Positions 12,901 through 22,175 of a stretch of DNA of 64,000 nt are shown in pieces. Positions within the stretch are counted from its first letter, which is position 1; every line of letters starts with the position of its first letter. The translations under genes and the position numbers were made by a program. Source of the stretch: Takakia lepidozioides (Eukaryota; Streptophyta; Takakiopsida; Takakiales; Takakiaceae); contig CM060731.1 in NCBI GenBank assembly GCA_030704615.1, forward strand, positions 42,286,001-42,350,000. The letters run 5' to 3'. Under the pieces are notes generated by a model. That model saw only the letters and a program-made list of their open reading frames with translations. It did not search any database and was not told where the DNA came from.

Positions 12901-14018
12901 TCGTTGAGTTTGGTATGCTAAGATCGATGTTTACCTCTTAAAGACAAGATTTGAGCGAAGCATTGCTGACACAAACATCTATGTGAAAAAGATGGGAGAG
13001 CAATTTGTGGTCATAGCTCTATATGTGGATGACATAATCATTGTCACCAACGATCATCAAAGGTTGTTGCCAAAAACCAAAGCACTGTTGAGTGCTGAGT
13101 TTGCCATGACTGACATGGGTGAGATTCGGTTCTGTCTTGGTATTCAAATCAGCAGAGATCGAGTGATTCATACAGTATTCATGCATCAACGACAATACAT
13201 TGAGACAATTCTACAAAGGTTTAAGTTGGAGATAAGTAAGCCAACATCAACTTCTCTTGAAGTTGGTTTGAAACTTACGAAAAGATATGACACCTAAGAC
13301 TCAAGAAGAGCAAGAAGATATGATGAAAACTCCTTATCAAAGCGCAGTCGGCAGTTTGATGTATTGCATGGTTTGTACTAGGCCAGACATTGTACATTCA
13401 ATGGGAGTGGTCTCACAATTTCTTTCGAATCCCGGACAAACCCATTGGAAAGCAGTGAAGAGGATATTTCGATATCTAAGAGGAACATTAACCTCTGGTC
13501 TACTCTACAAGAGAGTGGAAGATCCAAGTTTGTTGGGGTTTGCTGATACCGACTGGGCAGAAGACGTTGATAGTAGAAAATCAACTTCAGGCCATTGTTT
13601 TCTCCTAGCAGGTGGAGCTGTATTTTGGTCTAGCAAACGATAAGTTGCAACAGCGTTGTCATCAACAGAAGCTGAGTACATGTCCATTACACAAGCAGCA
13701 AAAGAGGCTATTTGGTTACGGAAGTTGCTTGGAGATTTGGATCATCTCCAATCACTACCTACGACTCTCTATTGTGACAATCAAAGTGCGATTGCACTAA
13801 GTCAGAATCCGAAGTATCATTCAAGGACGAAGCACATTGAAGTGCAACATCACTACATACGGGAAGTTGTATGCAAGGGAGAGATCAATATGATCTATTG
13901 TGCTACATGAGATATGGTTGCGGATGTTTTGACGAAGAGTCTACCACAAACAAAACACATGAAGTGTTCAGCCTTACTTGGTGTCTCTTCTCCAAAGACA
14001 AACGAAGTAGCTCAATGA
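9965..14018 (+). pseudogene. Copia gag-pol polyprotein, multiply disabled
   Basis: Gag (UBN2-type) starts at ATG 9965 and carries in-frame stops at 10067, 10181 and 10265. A CCHC zinc knuckle (CFYCKKLGHMIKDC) lies near 10720-10765. The protease motif, normally DSGAS, reads as D-stop-GAS near 10872. A GAG-pre-integrase motif (LWHRRLGHVS) lies near 11266. The integrase core shows HSDVCGP, RSDNGGEY and PEQNGVAER, so D, D and E are all present. RT spans about 12400-13300 with TAFLNGEL and YVDDIII. RNase H spans about 13540-13900 with ADTDWAED and YCDNQSAIAL. Frame changes occur near 10600, 11157-11230, 11923-12053, 12820 and 13290. Stops also occur at 11920 and 13641. All enzymatic domains are present but untranslatable as one protein. 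Confidence 0.92.
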
Positions 14019-14026
14019 TATGGTTT

Positions 14027-14039
14027 AATTGAGGGGGAG
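14027..14039 (+). promoter_or_regulatory. Copia polypurine tract
   Basis: A purine run ending GAGGGGGAG abuts the 3' LTR start (TGTTGG). This is the normal site and composition for priming plus-strand DNA. Confidence 0.85.
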
Positions 14040-14335
14040 TGTTGGAAGTAATAGAAGACTAAGAGTCTTGAAGGCCAAAGGTTTAGAAGTCTAAGAGACT
14101 ATTTTGTTTAACTCACCTTTGGAAGGTGAATGGCTAGAAGGTGGATGGTCACCATAGTGGAAGTGGAAGTGACCAAGTAGGATTTTCTAGAGACCTGCTT
14201 GTACAAGCTCGGGGGTGAAGCCACTAGTCTAAGTGTAAGAGTATGATGGTGGCTTCTATGGTTGGGAGGAGAGCTTTAGTTTTAGCTTTAGTCTAAGACT
14301 TTAGTTCTTGTTCATGTTCTTGCTCAATTCTAACA
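14040..14335 (+). repeat. Copia 3' LTR
   Basis: Begins TGTTGGAAGTAAT and ends TTCTAACA, with canonical TG...CA ends. It is 296 bp against 307 bp for the 5' LTR. The difference lies mainly in the short segment after position 12. Confidence 0.92.
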
Positions 14336-14340
14336 AGTAT
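14336..14340. repeat. target-site duplication, right (AGTAT)
   Basis: Matches 9592-9596 exactly and marks the right edge of the Copia insertion. Confidence 0.85.
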
Positions 14341-14901
14341 GTGTTCAGTATTGCAATTTATCAAGTGCTACACGGATTCCATTGCCTTGTGGCCTGGAAC
14401 AACATAATTAGTTGGTTGACAATCTCCTTGTGGGGCTGCCATGGTCCTCCCAAAGCCTATAACGTCTCAATTTCGAGAATAAGCAGTTCACAGACATGAT
14501 ATCGACAGGAACATGGGGCAACGCTAAGACAAGGCCGGATTTCCTAGGCAAAAAATCCACATGCTAGCTTGCAACGACACAGCTGTGACTCTAGTTTTTA
14601 TGGCTTCCCTGGTATATGTGGGATTGGAAAACCAAGAAAGGGATACATATTTGTCCTACGGTGCCTCCACGCTGTAAGGAAGATGTTTCGGAGGTTGTGC
14701 ACAAGCTTGTGTTTGCAGACAAAGAACGTAGTCTAGCACAGAATGATCTAGTCAATGCTTTCTAGAGGTCACCTAGTTTCAGAAAGAAGGCAGCTTTCCT
14801 TCTTCCTAAGTAGGAGACACTTACCTCTGGGTTCCCATTCCTAAACGTTGTCCTGAGACATGTTGGCATGTTAAGTATGTACCTTTTGTGAGTGTCCTCA
14901 G
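14341..14901. other. upstream part of the peroxiredoxin-like gene; exons not resolved
   Basis: This stretch should hold the N-terminal exon(s) and promoter of the gene that follows, but no exon with a convincing ATG and splice donor could be fixed. The Copia element lies directly upstream and may have separated or replaced the original promoter. Confidence 0.3.
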
Positions 14902-16390
14902 CCTGTGTTGATTCACATTCTTCGGCGATTCGGCTGTAAGCTTTGCCGGGGTGGAGCTCTTGAGATGTCAAAAAATATTCCCCAACTTGAAGCCAACAAC
15001 ATCAGGGTTGTTGGGATTGGTATGTCACTTTTTGTTGCTGACGCTTGAAACCAGCAGTTCACCCGTGCTATTTTCTGGTACCTCAAGCTCCGTAGTGATG
15101 CTATAGGAGATATGAGGCAGGGAGACTTGCAAAGAGAGAGAAACAGAGAGAGACAGGAAGAGATGAAATGAGACACTGCTTTATAATGTCCCCAGAAAGC
15201 TTGGGCTGATGGGACAAGATTAAAAAGAGTGGGGCCTAGAAAGAAAGAAACTTGATAATGGACAGAGAGATAGTGAACTTCACTGTATCCACAGAAGGTA
15301 AATGAGCTTTTGGGACAGGAGCACACAACAAACATAGAAACAACCACAGAAAAACACCACATAGAGGGAGGGAGCCTTATTAAGTTCTTGAGCCGGTGTC
15401 CAATTTGGATAGAGAGAAGGTGAAGTGGACAGAGATACAGTCCTTATGAAACCAGTGTTGGCGTTGGATGTGTGCAGGAATAGAGAGGCTGGGTGTGGAG
15501 GAGTTTCAGGAAGGTGGATATTGGAAGGGTGAGTTGTATGTGGACGATGGAAAGAAGATATACAAGGCACTGCAAATAAAGTCAGTGGGCATCCTTAAGG
15601 CAGTCCAGCTGATGGTGAGTAAAGGAGTAATGGAGTCCATTAAGAAGAACAAGGACACACCGGGCAACTTACCCTTGGTTTGGATGCTTGGTTTGTACTC
15701 TGTTCATTCCTCCTTCCTTCTTTGTTATCTGTCTTTTTGTAAGAAGTTGCCTTGCCTCAAGTATGGTGTATGTTCAGTAAATCAGCACAACTTCCTCATG
15801 AAACTTAGGGCTCTTGTATATTTTCCCCTGCCGACAGACCTTTCTTCAACGCTTGCTCACAGTTTCTTGAAGTGGCACTGGGTGCTGATTAAAAATGAGG
15901 CGGGGCAAGAACACAAGAAAGAATAGACAGAAACCTCACGATGTCCAGGGGGACCCAGAGGCCCTGGTAGAGCGACTCAGAGGTAAGGGGGAGAGCTACT
16001 CGGTTGGCATGAGAGATGAGACTGAGAATCATACCAAGACCAAATGATCTGAGGGAGAGAGGAGATTACTTATGGAAGTGAGGATGAAAGGATTGTGAAT
16101 TGTCCATATGAATAAACAGAATAGACGAGTTTTATAAATCTGTCATTGAGTGGTTGGAGCCCTTGGTCCAATGGTAGTGACCACAAATGTAATTCTTATG
16201 CAGGCAACTTGGGGCAACCTTTGTGATTGCAAAGGGTGGCAAGACACTTCTTGACTTCCGTCAGGCACACTTTGCTGCTCATCCCTCTAATGCATCCATT
16301 CTCGATGCTTTTGGCCTGGATTCTAACCAGGCAAAGGCAGAAGCTGGAGCTGCTGGGGCGACCTGCACCGACACTACTTGTACTTCATGA
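14902..16390 (+). CDS. peroxiredoxin-like (PRXL2/AhpC-TSA-type) protein, partial
   Basis: Thioredoxin-fold redox protein of the PRXL2/AAED1-like group. Exon 14902-15019 encodes PVLIHILRRFGCKLCRGGAL, with the family's CxxC redox motif. It ends in phase 1 at a GT donor and joins exon 15478 onward (GIERLGVEEFQEGGYWKGEL, then LYVDDGKKIYKAL). The last exon, 16204-16390, encodes QLGATFVIAKGGKTLLDFRQ, then HPSNASILDAFGL and a Cys-containing tail ending CTDTTCTS. In the family a short segment (about GDG) links the middle and last parts. Here the middle exon end near 15677 (phase 0) does not match the phase of the last exon, so a small exon is missing from my model. The N terminus before residue P of PVLIH is also unresolved. 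A strong donor-like site at 15614 (ATG|GTGAGTAAAG) could give an alternative splice form. Confidence 0.72.
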
Positions 16391-17200
16391 AGCCTTGAAA
16401 TTTTTCCTTTGCTTCACATGTATCTATATTTGCATACATCTTAGTTAGTTTTCATTAATCCTTGGAGAAGACACACCCCTTGCTCGGGTGCCATGAATTC
16501 TTTATTTTTTCCTAAAACCAAGCCAGCATATGGCAGTAGTGCTGACATCCAGCATGCTTGAGGGCACTAAGAGATACTGGAAAAGTCTGTTTTGCCATTC
16601 ATCTCTTTGAAGTACCTATGTTTGAGTCATTTGGCTCTACTTTTTCAGAAACTTCAAATTGTTGGTCAATTTGTGGGGACAGAGAACCTCTGACAGAAAT
16701 AATCTTAGTGTACCCCTCACACCCTCTTAGGGTGCAAGGGCCTTACAGGTATGGCCTGTTTGATGGGCACCCTTCTAAGGCTGTGCATAACTCTGTGCCT
16801 TTTGTGTAATAACAGTTTCAGTCTGCTTTGAATTGAATGCATGCCTGCAGACACATTTTTTGAAGGATTCCTACATCTACACCGCATTGCTTGGACAGAA
16901 CTCTACCTATTGTCTTAGAGATTACCCACACTTGTGTAATAACAGTTTCAGTCTGCTTTGAATTGAATGCATGCCTGCAGACACATTAGATTGAAGGATT
17001 CCTACATCTACACCGCATTGCTTGGACAGAACTCTACCTATTGTCTTATAGATTACCCACACACATTGACAGTCTCTGGGATCATGACCAGACAGCTATG
17101 TCGCGACACTAGCTATCAAGCTTCAATTGTGTTAGACGACAGGCTCTTCCTGCTACTATGTTCAAAGTTCACACAAACAGTTTGTTTAGAGAGAGGCTAG
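16391..17200. other. 3' flank with a tandem duplication; no gene seen
   Basis: Follows the peroxiredoxin-like stop codon. Apart from the 130-bp tandem duplication listed separately, no coding or RNA feature is recognised. Confidence 0.4.
16802..17061. repeat. tandem duplication, two 130-bp units
   Basis: TTGTGTAATAACAGTTTCAG starts at 16802 and again at 16932. The two 130-bp units are nearly identical, differing at a few sites such as TTTTTT versus TAGAT after GACACAT. This is a recent local duplication with no recognised function. Confidence 0.9.
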
Positions 17201-17494
17201 TTAAATTTGCCGGTTCTCCACCACGCTCTCTGTGTCATCCCGTGCATCTACAACCTGGTGTATGTTGTGATCTTTACTGTCAAGCTTCGCATCCTTCTCA
17301 AGAACAAGATGGATATGTTGGCGAAGATCAACATCTTTTTCAAGCTGAAGCTGTTTCCTCCTGGCTCGAATGAGACAGACTTTCTTCTCGAGTATCTGAT
17401 CCAACTCCCGCAAGTCGGTCAAGCCCTTATCAAGTATCCTTTGAACCTCGACTATGGCTAATTGCCCCATCACATGGCTCAAGGCGTTGGCCAT
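17201..17494 (-). CDS. hypothetical coiled-coil-like ORF
   Basis: A 97-codon frame starts at an ATG on the minus strand. Residues about 10-75 are rich in Leu, Glu, Lys, Arg and Asp with heptad-like spacing (QRILDKGLTDLRELDQIL, then KKVCLIRARRKQLQLEKD), so a coiled coil is plausible. It lies head to head with the open frame at 17663-18247. No family is recognised. It may be a first exon: a possible donor lies after IHQ near 17250. Coding status is uncertain. Confidence 0.3.
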   Translation of the reverse strand: MANALSHVMGQLAIVEVQRILDKGLTDLRELDQILEKKVCLIRARRKQLQLEKDVDLRQHIHLVLEKDAKLDSKDHNIHQVVDARDDTESVVENRQI

Positions 17495-17662
17495 GTTTAA
17501 ATCCTAGAGAATTCTCAAGAGAACGTTGCGTTGATCAACTCCCTCGCACGTACAATAGGTGGGTCACCTGGTTTACTGCAATTTTTACTTCCTCGCTTCC
17601 ATCTGCAGCTGGTCTGTCTCTAATGTTGAGTCACACTACCTCCTTTCTTCTCTCTTCTACCC

Positions 17663-18247
17663 ATGCAGCAACCGTTTCTCTTTCCAACCTTTTCAACACA
17701 TGCGTTGCAATTGAACTCTTTCCCGTTTATCGTTAACCCCTTTCGAGCAACAACCCGACAGTTATCTAAACCTCCAGTCACAGAAACTGTGGAGTGCAGG
17801 AGGTTTGCATTATGTTGTTCGATACGTGAATGTACCCGTTCTTGGCAATTTGGTCACCCGAGTTGGGCGTCTCTCTTTCGTCCACCACAAGTCAAGTCAG
17901 ATGGATCTACCCTGCCTGCGTTTAAAACCTCTGTTTTTCCCTTAAAGGCCCTTGTGTATCTTGGAATTGGCCGACTAGCTACGAACTCGCACGATAGTAC
18001 TACCGATCCCTGGCACAAGAAGCACGCCAAGTCTAAAATCTGGAGGTTTCCATTTGATGCACCTTCTGAACTACGAAAAAAATCTTTCAGCCTTCAGTTG
18101 CCTAAGGCTCCAATCACTACAAAGTTTACCATAGGGCTTTCGGGATTTCAGGATAGCTCTGTTGAAATTCCAGTTCCACACTGCGACTACGCAGAGTCCA
18201 TACATACGTTCAGTTCGGAACTTATGTCCACAGTCTACCTGTTATGA
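17663..18247 (+). CDS. hypothetical 194-aa ORF, possible N-terminal targeting peptide
   Basis: One of the longest uninterrupted frames outside the recognised genes and elements. The first about 60 residues are rich in Ser, Thr, Phe, Pro and Arg with few acids, which would suit an organelle transit peptide. The rest is Ser/Lys/Pro-rich and matches no family I recognise. It could be a first exon of an intron-containing gene. No partner exon was found downstream before the PPR pseudogene. Chance openness cannot be excluded. Confidence 0.3.
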   Translation: MQQPFLFPTFSTHALQLNSFPFIVNPFRATTRQLSKPPVTETVECRRFALCCSIRECTRSWQFGHPSWASLFRPPQVKSDGSTLPAFKTSVFPLKALVYLGIGRLATNSHDSTTDPWHKKHAKSKIWRFPFDAPSELRKKSFSLQLPKAPITTKFTIGLSGFQDSSVEIPVPHCDYAESIHTFSSELMSTVYLL

Positions 18248-19308
18248 TCTCTCGAAAAAGAATGATCTTTCCAAAACTTGGCAAGATTTGACAAATCATA
18301 CGTAGTGGCACGATTCTCTGCACAGGCCCCTTTCAGGTACTCCTTCAAACTTCCGATATTTTGCACTGTAATGTAGTGAGAAATGAATATGCTAATTCGA
18401 AGAAGAGATGATTATGAGTTCAATGTTTTGCCATTGCAGGATATGGGGGAAAGTCAAGAGCCTGAAATCCTAATCTTGCTAAGAGCTTGGTGGACTACTT
18501 TCAAACCTCCGAAGTCAGAGGTACTGGAAGCGATCGACCTAGTGCTTTGCTTTGATGGGTGAAGGTCAATAAGATGTGAAGCTGGTGGTTCCTAATATTG
18601 TTGAGTTTTGCATACATTTGGAGACATGCGCGAGGCATATTTTTGTCCGTCTTTGGATTTCTGCTTTGATTCAAGAGGTTTGGGAGATTGATAGGGCGTC
18701 TCATGATAGACATGTTCAGCTGGAGAGAACATGATAGAGCTGCTCATGAGAGAGAGAATGAGCGTCAATCAGCATTACCGCTGCCCGAATGATCTGCCAT
18801 GGTGCCCGTGAGAGATATCAGTCAATTAAATATTAGGTGTTGAGACTTGAAGCTTGACAAGAGGAGGAGAAAATTATGGCATAGACACCAGACCTTGAAT
18901 TGGCAGCCTATTAACGTCACGAAACCTTCTTTTCTTTTGGCCTCACAAGGGTTTAAGACATCTCAGCATTTTCTTTCTGTTGTTCTTCTGCAGACTCCCA
19001 CAATGAAGCTTGAGGACATTGCATGGTGGTAGCTCAAGAGACCAGGTTTTTGTTTCAATGTCTCTGAAATGCTACTAGCTGCAGTTGAAATCTGTTGGGT
19101 GGGTCAAAGCTCAGTATCTGCACGGTTTCATGTCCAAACTGACTTTTGGTACTTGGGTCCTTGCCACGTGACTGTTAGACCAAGATTTTGGGAGGTATAA
19201 TCTCACAGCGCATCAAGCCCACACCTTCTGCACCCAGTTCTGGGTCTCTGGTGAGAAGGTTTTTGATTGCGAACACAAAACTGCTAGAATGGATTTGGGA
19301 GGTGACAT
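18248..19308. other. intergenic, nothing recognised
   Basis: No family, RNA gene or repeat is evident. It could include remnants of the PPR gene's 5' end. Confidence 0.35.
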
Positions 19309-22175
19309 GTGCGGCATCCAGGGCTCTGGTTTATCAAGGTTTTGAAAGAGGACCTAAAGAGGGAGTCAACAACAGCTCTTCTGGCTTTTGTGGGGGATGT
19401 GAGAATACGTAATGCTGGAGAACGAAAAGAGGGGCTGCAATTTTTGAACCAACAAGGTATTTTGGCAGACTCCCAAACTTACATTTGTCTCTTGCAGGAG
19501 TGCATCAAGAGGAAAGGCCTAGCAGAAGGAAAACAGGTGCTTGCCTACATTATCCAATGTGGATTGTAACCAAGCAACACCCTTGTCAACATGTATGCCA
19601 AATGTGGAGGATGCACGCCTAGTGTTTGACAAAATGCCTGAACGAGATGTGTCTAGATGGAATATAATGATGTCAGGATATGCCAAGCATGGTTATGGTA
19701 GGGAGGCCCTTGAGGTCTATGCGCAAATGGTACCCGGGGGGGGGGGGTGAGGCCCAACAGGGTCACGTTCATTTGTGCTCTCAAGGCATGTGCGAGTCTG
19801 GCAACCCTAGACAAGGGTAAAGAGGTGCATGCAGACATAATCAGAGCTGGAATTGCTCGAGATGTTATTCTGGAGACTGCCCTTGCTGATATGTATGCCA
19901 AATGCAGGAGCATGAAAGATGCACGTCAAGTATTTGATAATATGATTGAACGAAATGTGGTCTCATGGAATGTGATTATTGCGGGATATGCTCAGCATGG
20001 GTGTAGTAGAGAGGCCGTGCAACTATTTAAGCACATGCAAGAAGAAGGCCTGAAGCCAAATGTGGTCTCATGGAGTGCGATGATCGCAGGATATGCGCAG
20101 CACGGTTGTGGTAGGGAGGCCTTCCAGACCTATGAACAGATGCTACAGGAAGGGTTGACACCAAACAGAGTCACGTTCATTTGCCTTCTGAATGTGTGTG
20201 CCAGCCTGGCTGCCCTGGAAAAGGGAAAAGAAGTCCATGTTGACATCATCAAACGTGGAGCTCCAGATGTTATTCTGGAGACCGCCCTGGCCGACATGTA
20301 CGCCAAATGCGGAAGCATGAATGATGCACACCAAGTGTTTGACAATATGGCTCAACGAAATGTGATCTCATGGAATGCAATGATCGCAGGATATGCTCAG
20401 CAGGGGTATGAGAGGGAGGCCCGTCAACTATTTGAACAAATGCAACAGGAAGGTTGGAAAAATGTGGTGTCATGGAATGGCATGATCGCAGGATATGCTC
20501 AGAATGGGTGTGGAAGGGAGGCTATAATGATGTATGAAAGAATGCTACAAAAAGGGGTGAAGCCCAACAATGTCACCTTCATCTCTGTCCTCAATGCATG
20601 TGCCAGCCTGGCAGCGCTGCAAAAGGGCAAAGAAGTCCATGCCAACATCATTGAAGTGGGAATCGCTCAAGATATTAAATTGGACAATACTCTTGTTGAC
20701 ATGTATGCCAAATGTGGCAGTGTAAAGGACGCGGGTCAAGTGTTCAATAATATGGCCAAGCGAGATATGGTGTCATGGAATGTGATGATTGCAGGATATG
20801 CTCAACGTGGGTGTAGTATGGATGCCCTGCAACTACTTGAACAAATGCAACAAGAAGGTTTTAAGCCAGACGGTATTACCTTTGTATCTATTCTCTCCGC
20901 ATGTAACCATGTAGGTGTAGTGGAAGAAGGTCGGCACTACTTTCATTCCATGAGTGAAGATCATGGCCTCACTCCTGCACTTGAGCATTTTTGCTGCATG
21001 GTAGACCTCCTTGGCAAGTGAACGCCTCATTGGACAATCGAACGAATTTCGATTGATCTCGTATTACACTGGGACGTATCAGAGGGTACATTGAACACAC
21101 TGGCCAAGTCTCAAAGCGAACGAAAATCATTTGGATGGGCAACCATCCGTTGGCCCATTGAACGAATTTCGATCGATCTCATATAACTATGGGCCCTCTT
21201 ACATGGCACATTCAACATAGTGGCCAAGTCTCAAAGCGAACCAAAATCATTTCGATGGCCAACCATCCGTTGAGCCATCGAATGAATTTCGATTGATCCC
21301 GTATTAGTCCAGGACCTGTGAGATGGTGTCTCGAACGTACTGGCAAAGTTTGGAAGCAAACAAAAATGATTTGGATGGGCAACCATCCGTTCACCCGTTG
21401 AATGTATTCCATTGGATCTGTTATTGCTTTGGGACCTGTTGGACTGTGTTTCGCGTGCTCACGATTCTTTTTTCATTCCGTTTTTAAGGGGGCGTGTAAT
21501 GTAGCCATATGCAGGGAAATTGGATGATGCAAAGGATTTCAATCAACAAGATGTCAATTGAACCAGGTGGCTCGGTGTGGCGGGCGTTACTTGGTGTGTG
21601 CAGAATTCATGGGAACATGGAGCTAGCAGAATGTGCTGCAGAATGCCTTCTCAGGTTGGATCCAGAAGATGCTCCAACTTATGTGCTGCTATCGAACATC
21701 TATGCTGCAGCTGGCAGGTGGGATGATCAAGCAAGGGTAAGAAAATTGATGAATGACAGAGGTGTCAGAAAGGAGCCAGGGTGCAGCTACATTGAGGTGC
21801 ACAACCAGTTCCATACGTTTGCCGTAGATGACAAAAGGCATCCACAGATTGAGGAAATCCATGCTGAGCTGAAGAGATTGTATGGGCAAATGAATGGGAC
21901 TGGGGGTATGCACCTGACACAAAAGTTTGCACTGCACAATATGGAGGAGGATGTAAAGGAATTTTCTCTTTGCCATCACAGTGAGATGCTGGCCATTGCT
22001 TTTGGGCTCATCGGTACACCCCCTGGGACACCTCTCCATGTCGTCAAGAATGTGCAGGTGGACTGCAGTCACCAAGTTTATCTCAAAGATTGTTGGCCGA
22101 GCAATTGCTGTGTGTGATGCCAACCGTTTTCACCACTTCCAGGATGGGGTTTGTTCTTGTGGGGATTACTGGTGA
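19309..22175 (+). pseudogene. PLS-class PPR protein with DYW domain (RNA-editing factor), broken
   Basis: Plant PPR-DYW proteins bind organelle transcripts and direct C-to-U editing. The N-terminal part (19309-19568) has LLQECIKRKGLAEGKQV, then a stop and a frame change. After a 12-G run at 19736-19747, a 424-codon stretch (19747-21021) carries about a dozen PPR motifs: repeated MYAKC, VFDNM and SWNxMIAGYAQ. At 21019 a 492-bp repeat insertion cuts the E-domain region. Coding resumes at 21511 with AGKLDDAKDF, a 1-bp shift follows, then SVWRALLGVCRIHG and LSNIYAAAGRWDD. The DYW part keeps the deaminase-type HSE ([13 protein letters not shown]), but a frame change near 22060 removes the Cys zinc-site region. 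The true C terminus, CSCGDYW, is read in another frame, ending at 22175. It is non-functional unless the insertion is spliced, which I consider unlikely. Confidence 0.9.
21019..21510 (-). mobile_element. insertion of a 120-bp-repeat element within the PPR pseudogene
   Basis: The PPR reading frame runs to ...DLLGK, breaks at 21019, and resumes at 21511 with AGKLDD, which is the expected continuation. The inserted 492 bp starts TGAACGCCTCATTGG and contains about 3.4 units of a repeat with exact 120-bp period. It then has CCTGTTGGACTGTGTTTCGC and a T-rich stretch. The same terminus, units and follow-on sequence occur inverted at 57456-57696 and 58005-58760. The ends show weak inverted similarity (TGAACGCCTC against GGGGCGTGTA at 21489-21498). 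No clear target duplication is seen; 12 extra bases remain on the right. Confidence 0.8.

Larger units (their letters stand above)
9597..14335 (+). mobile_element. Ty1/Copia LTR retrotransposon, complete but decayed
   Basis: Structure in order: 5-bp target duplication AGTAT (9592-9596), 5' LTR 9597-9903, primer-binding site at 9904, gag-pro-int-RT-RNase H polyprotein region 9965-14018, polypurine tract GAGGGGGAG just before 14040, 3' LTR 14040-14335, and AGTAT again at 14336-14340. Domain order (integrase before RT) defines Copia. The coding region carries stops and at least four frame changes, so the copy is not autonomous. Apart from the extra bases at the start of the 5' LTR, the two LTRs are nearly identical by eye, so insertion is fairly recent compared with the solo LTR upstream. 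Confidence 0.95.

Noticed and set aside
21019-21510. The PPR interruption being a normal intron.
   Set aside because: It lacks a GT donor at the break (it begins TGAACG) and is made of a repeat found elsewhere; the right end has no AG acceptor directly before GCAGGG.
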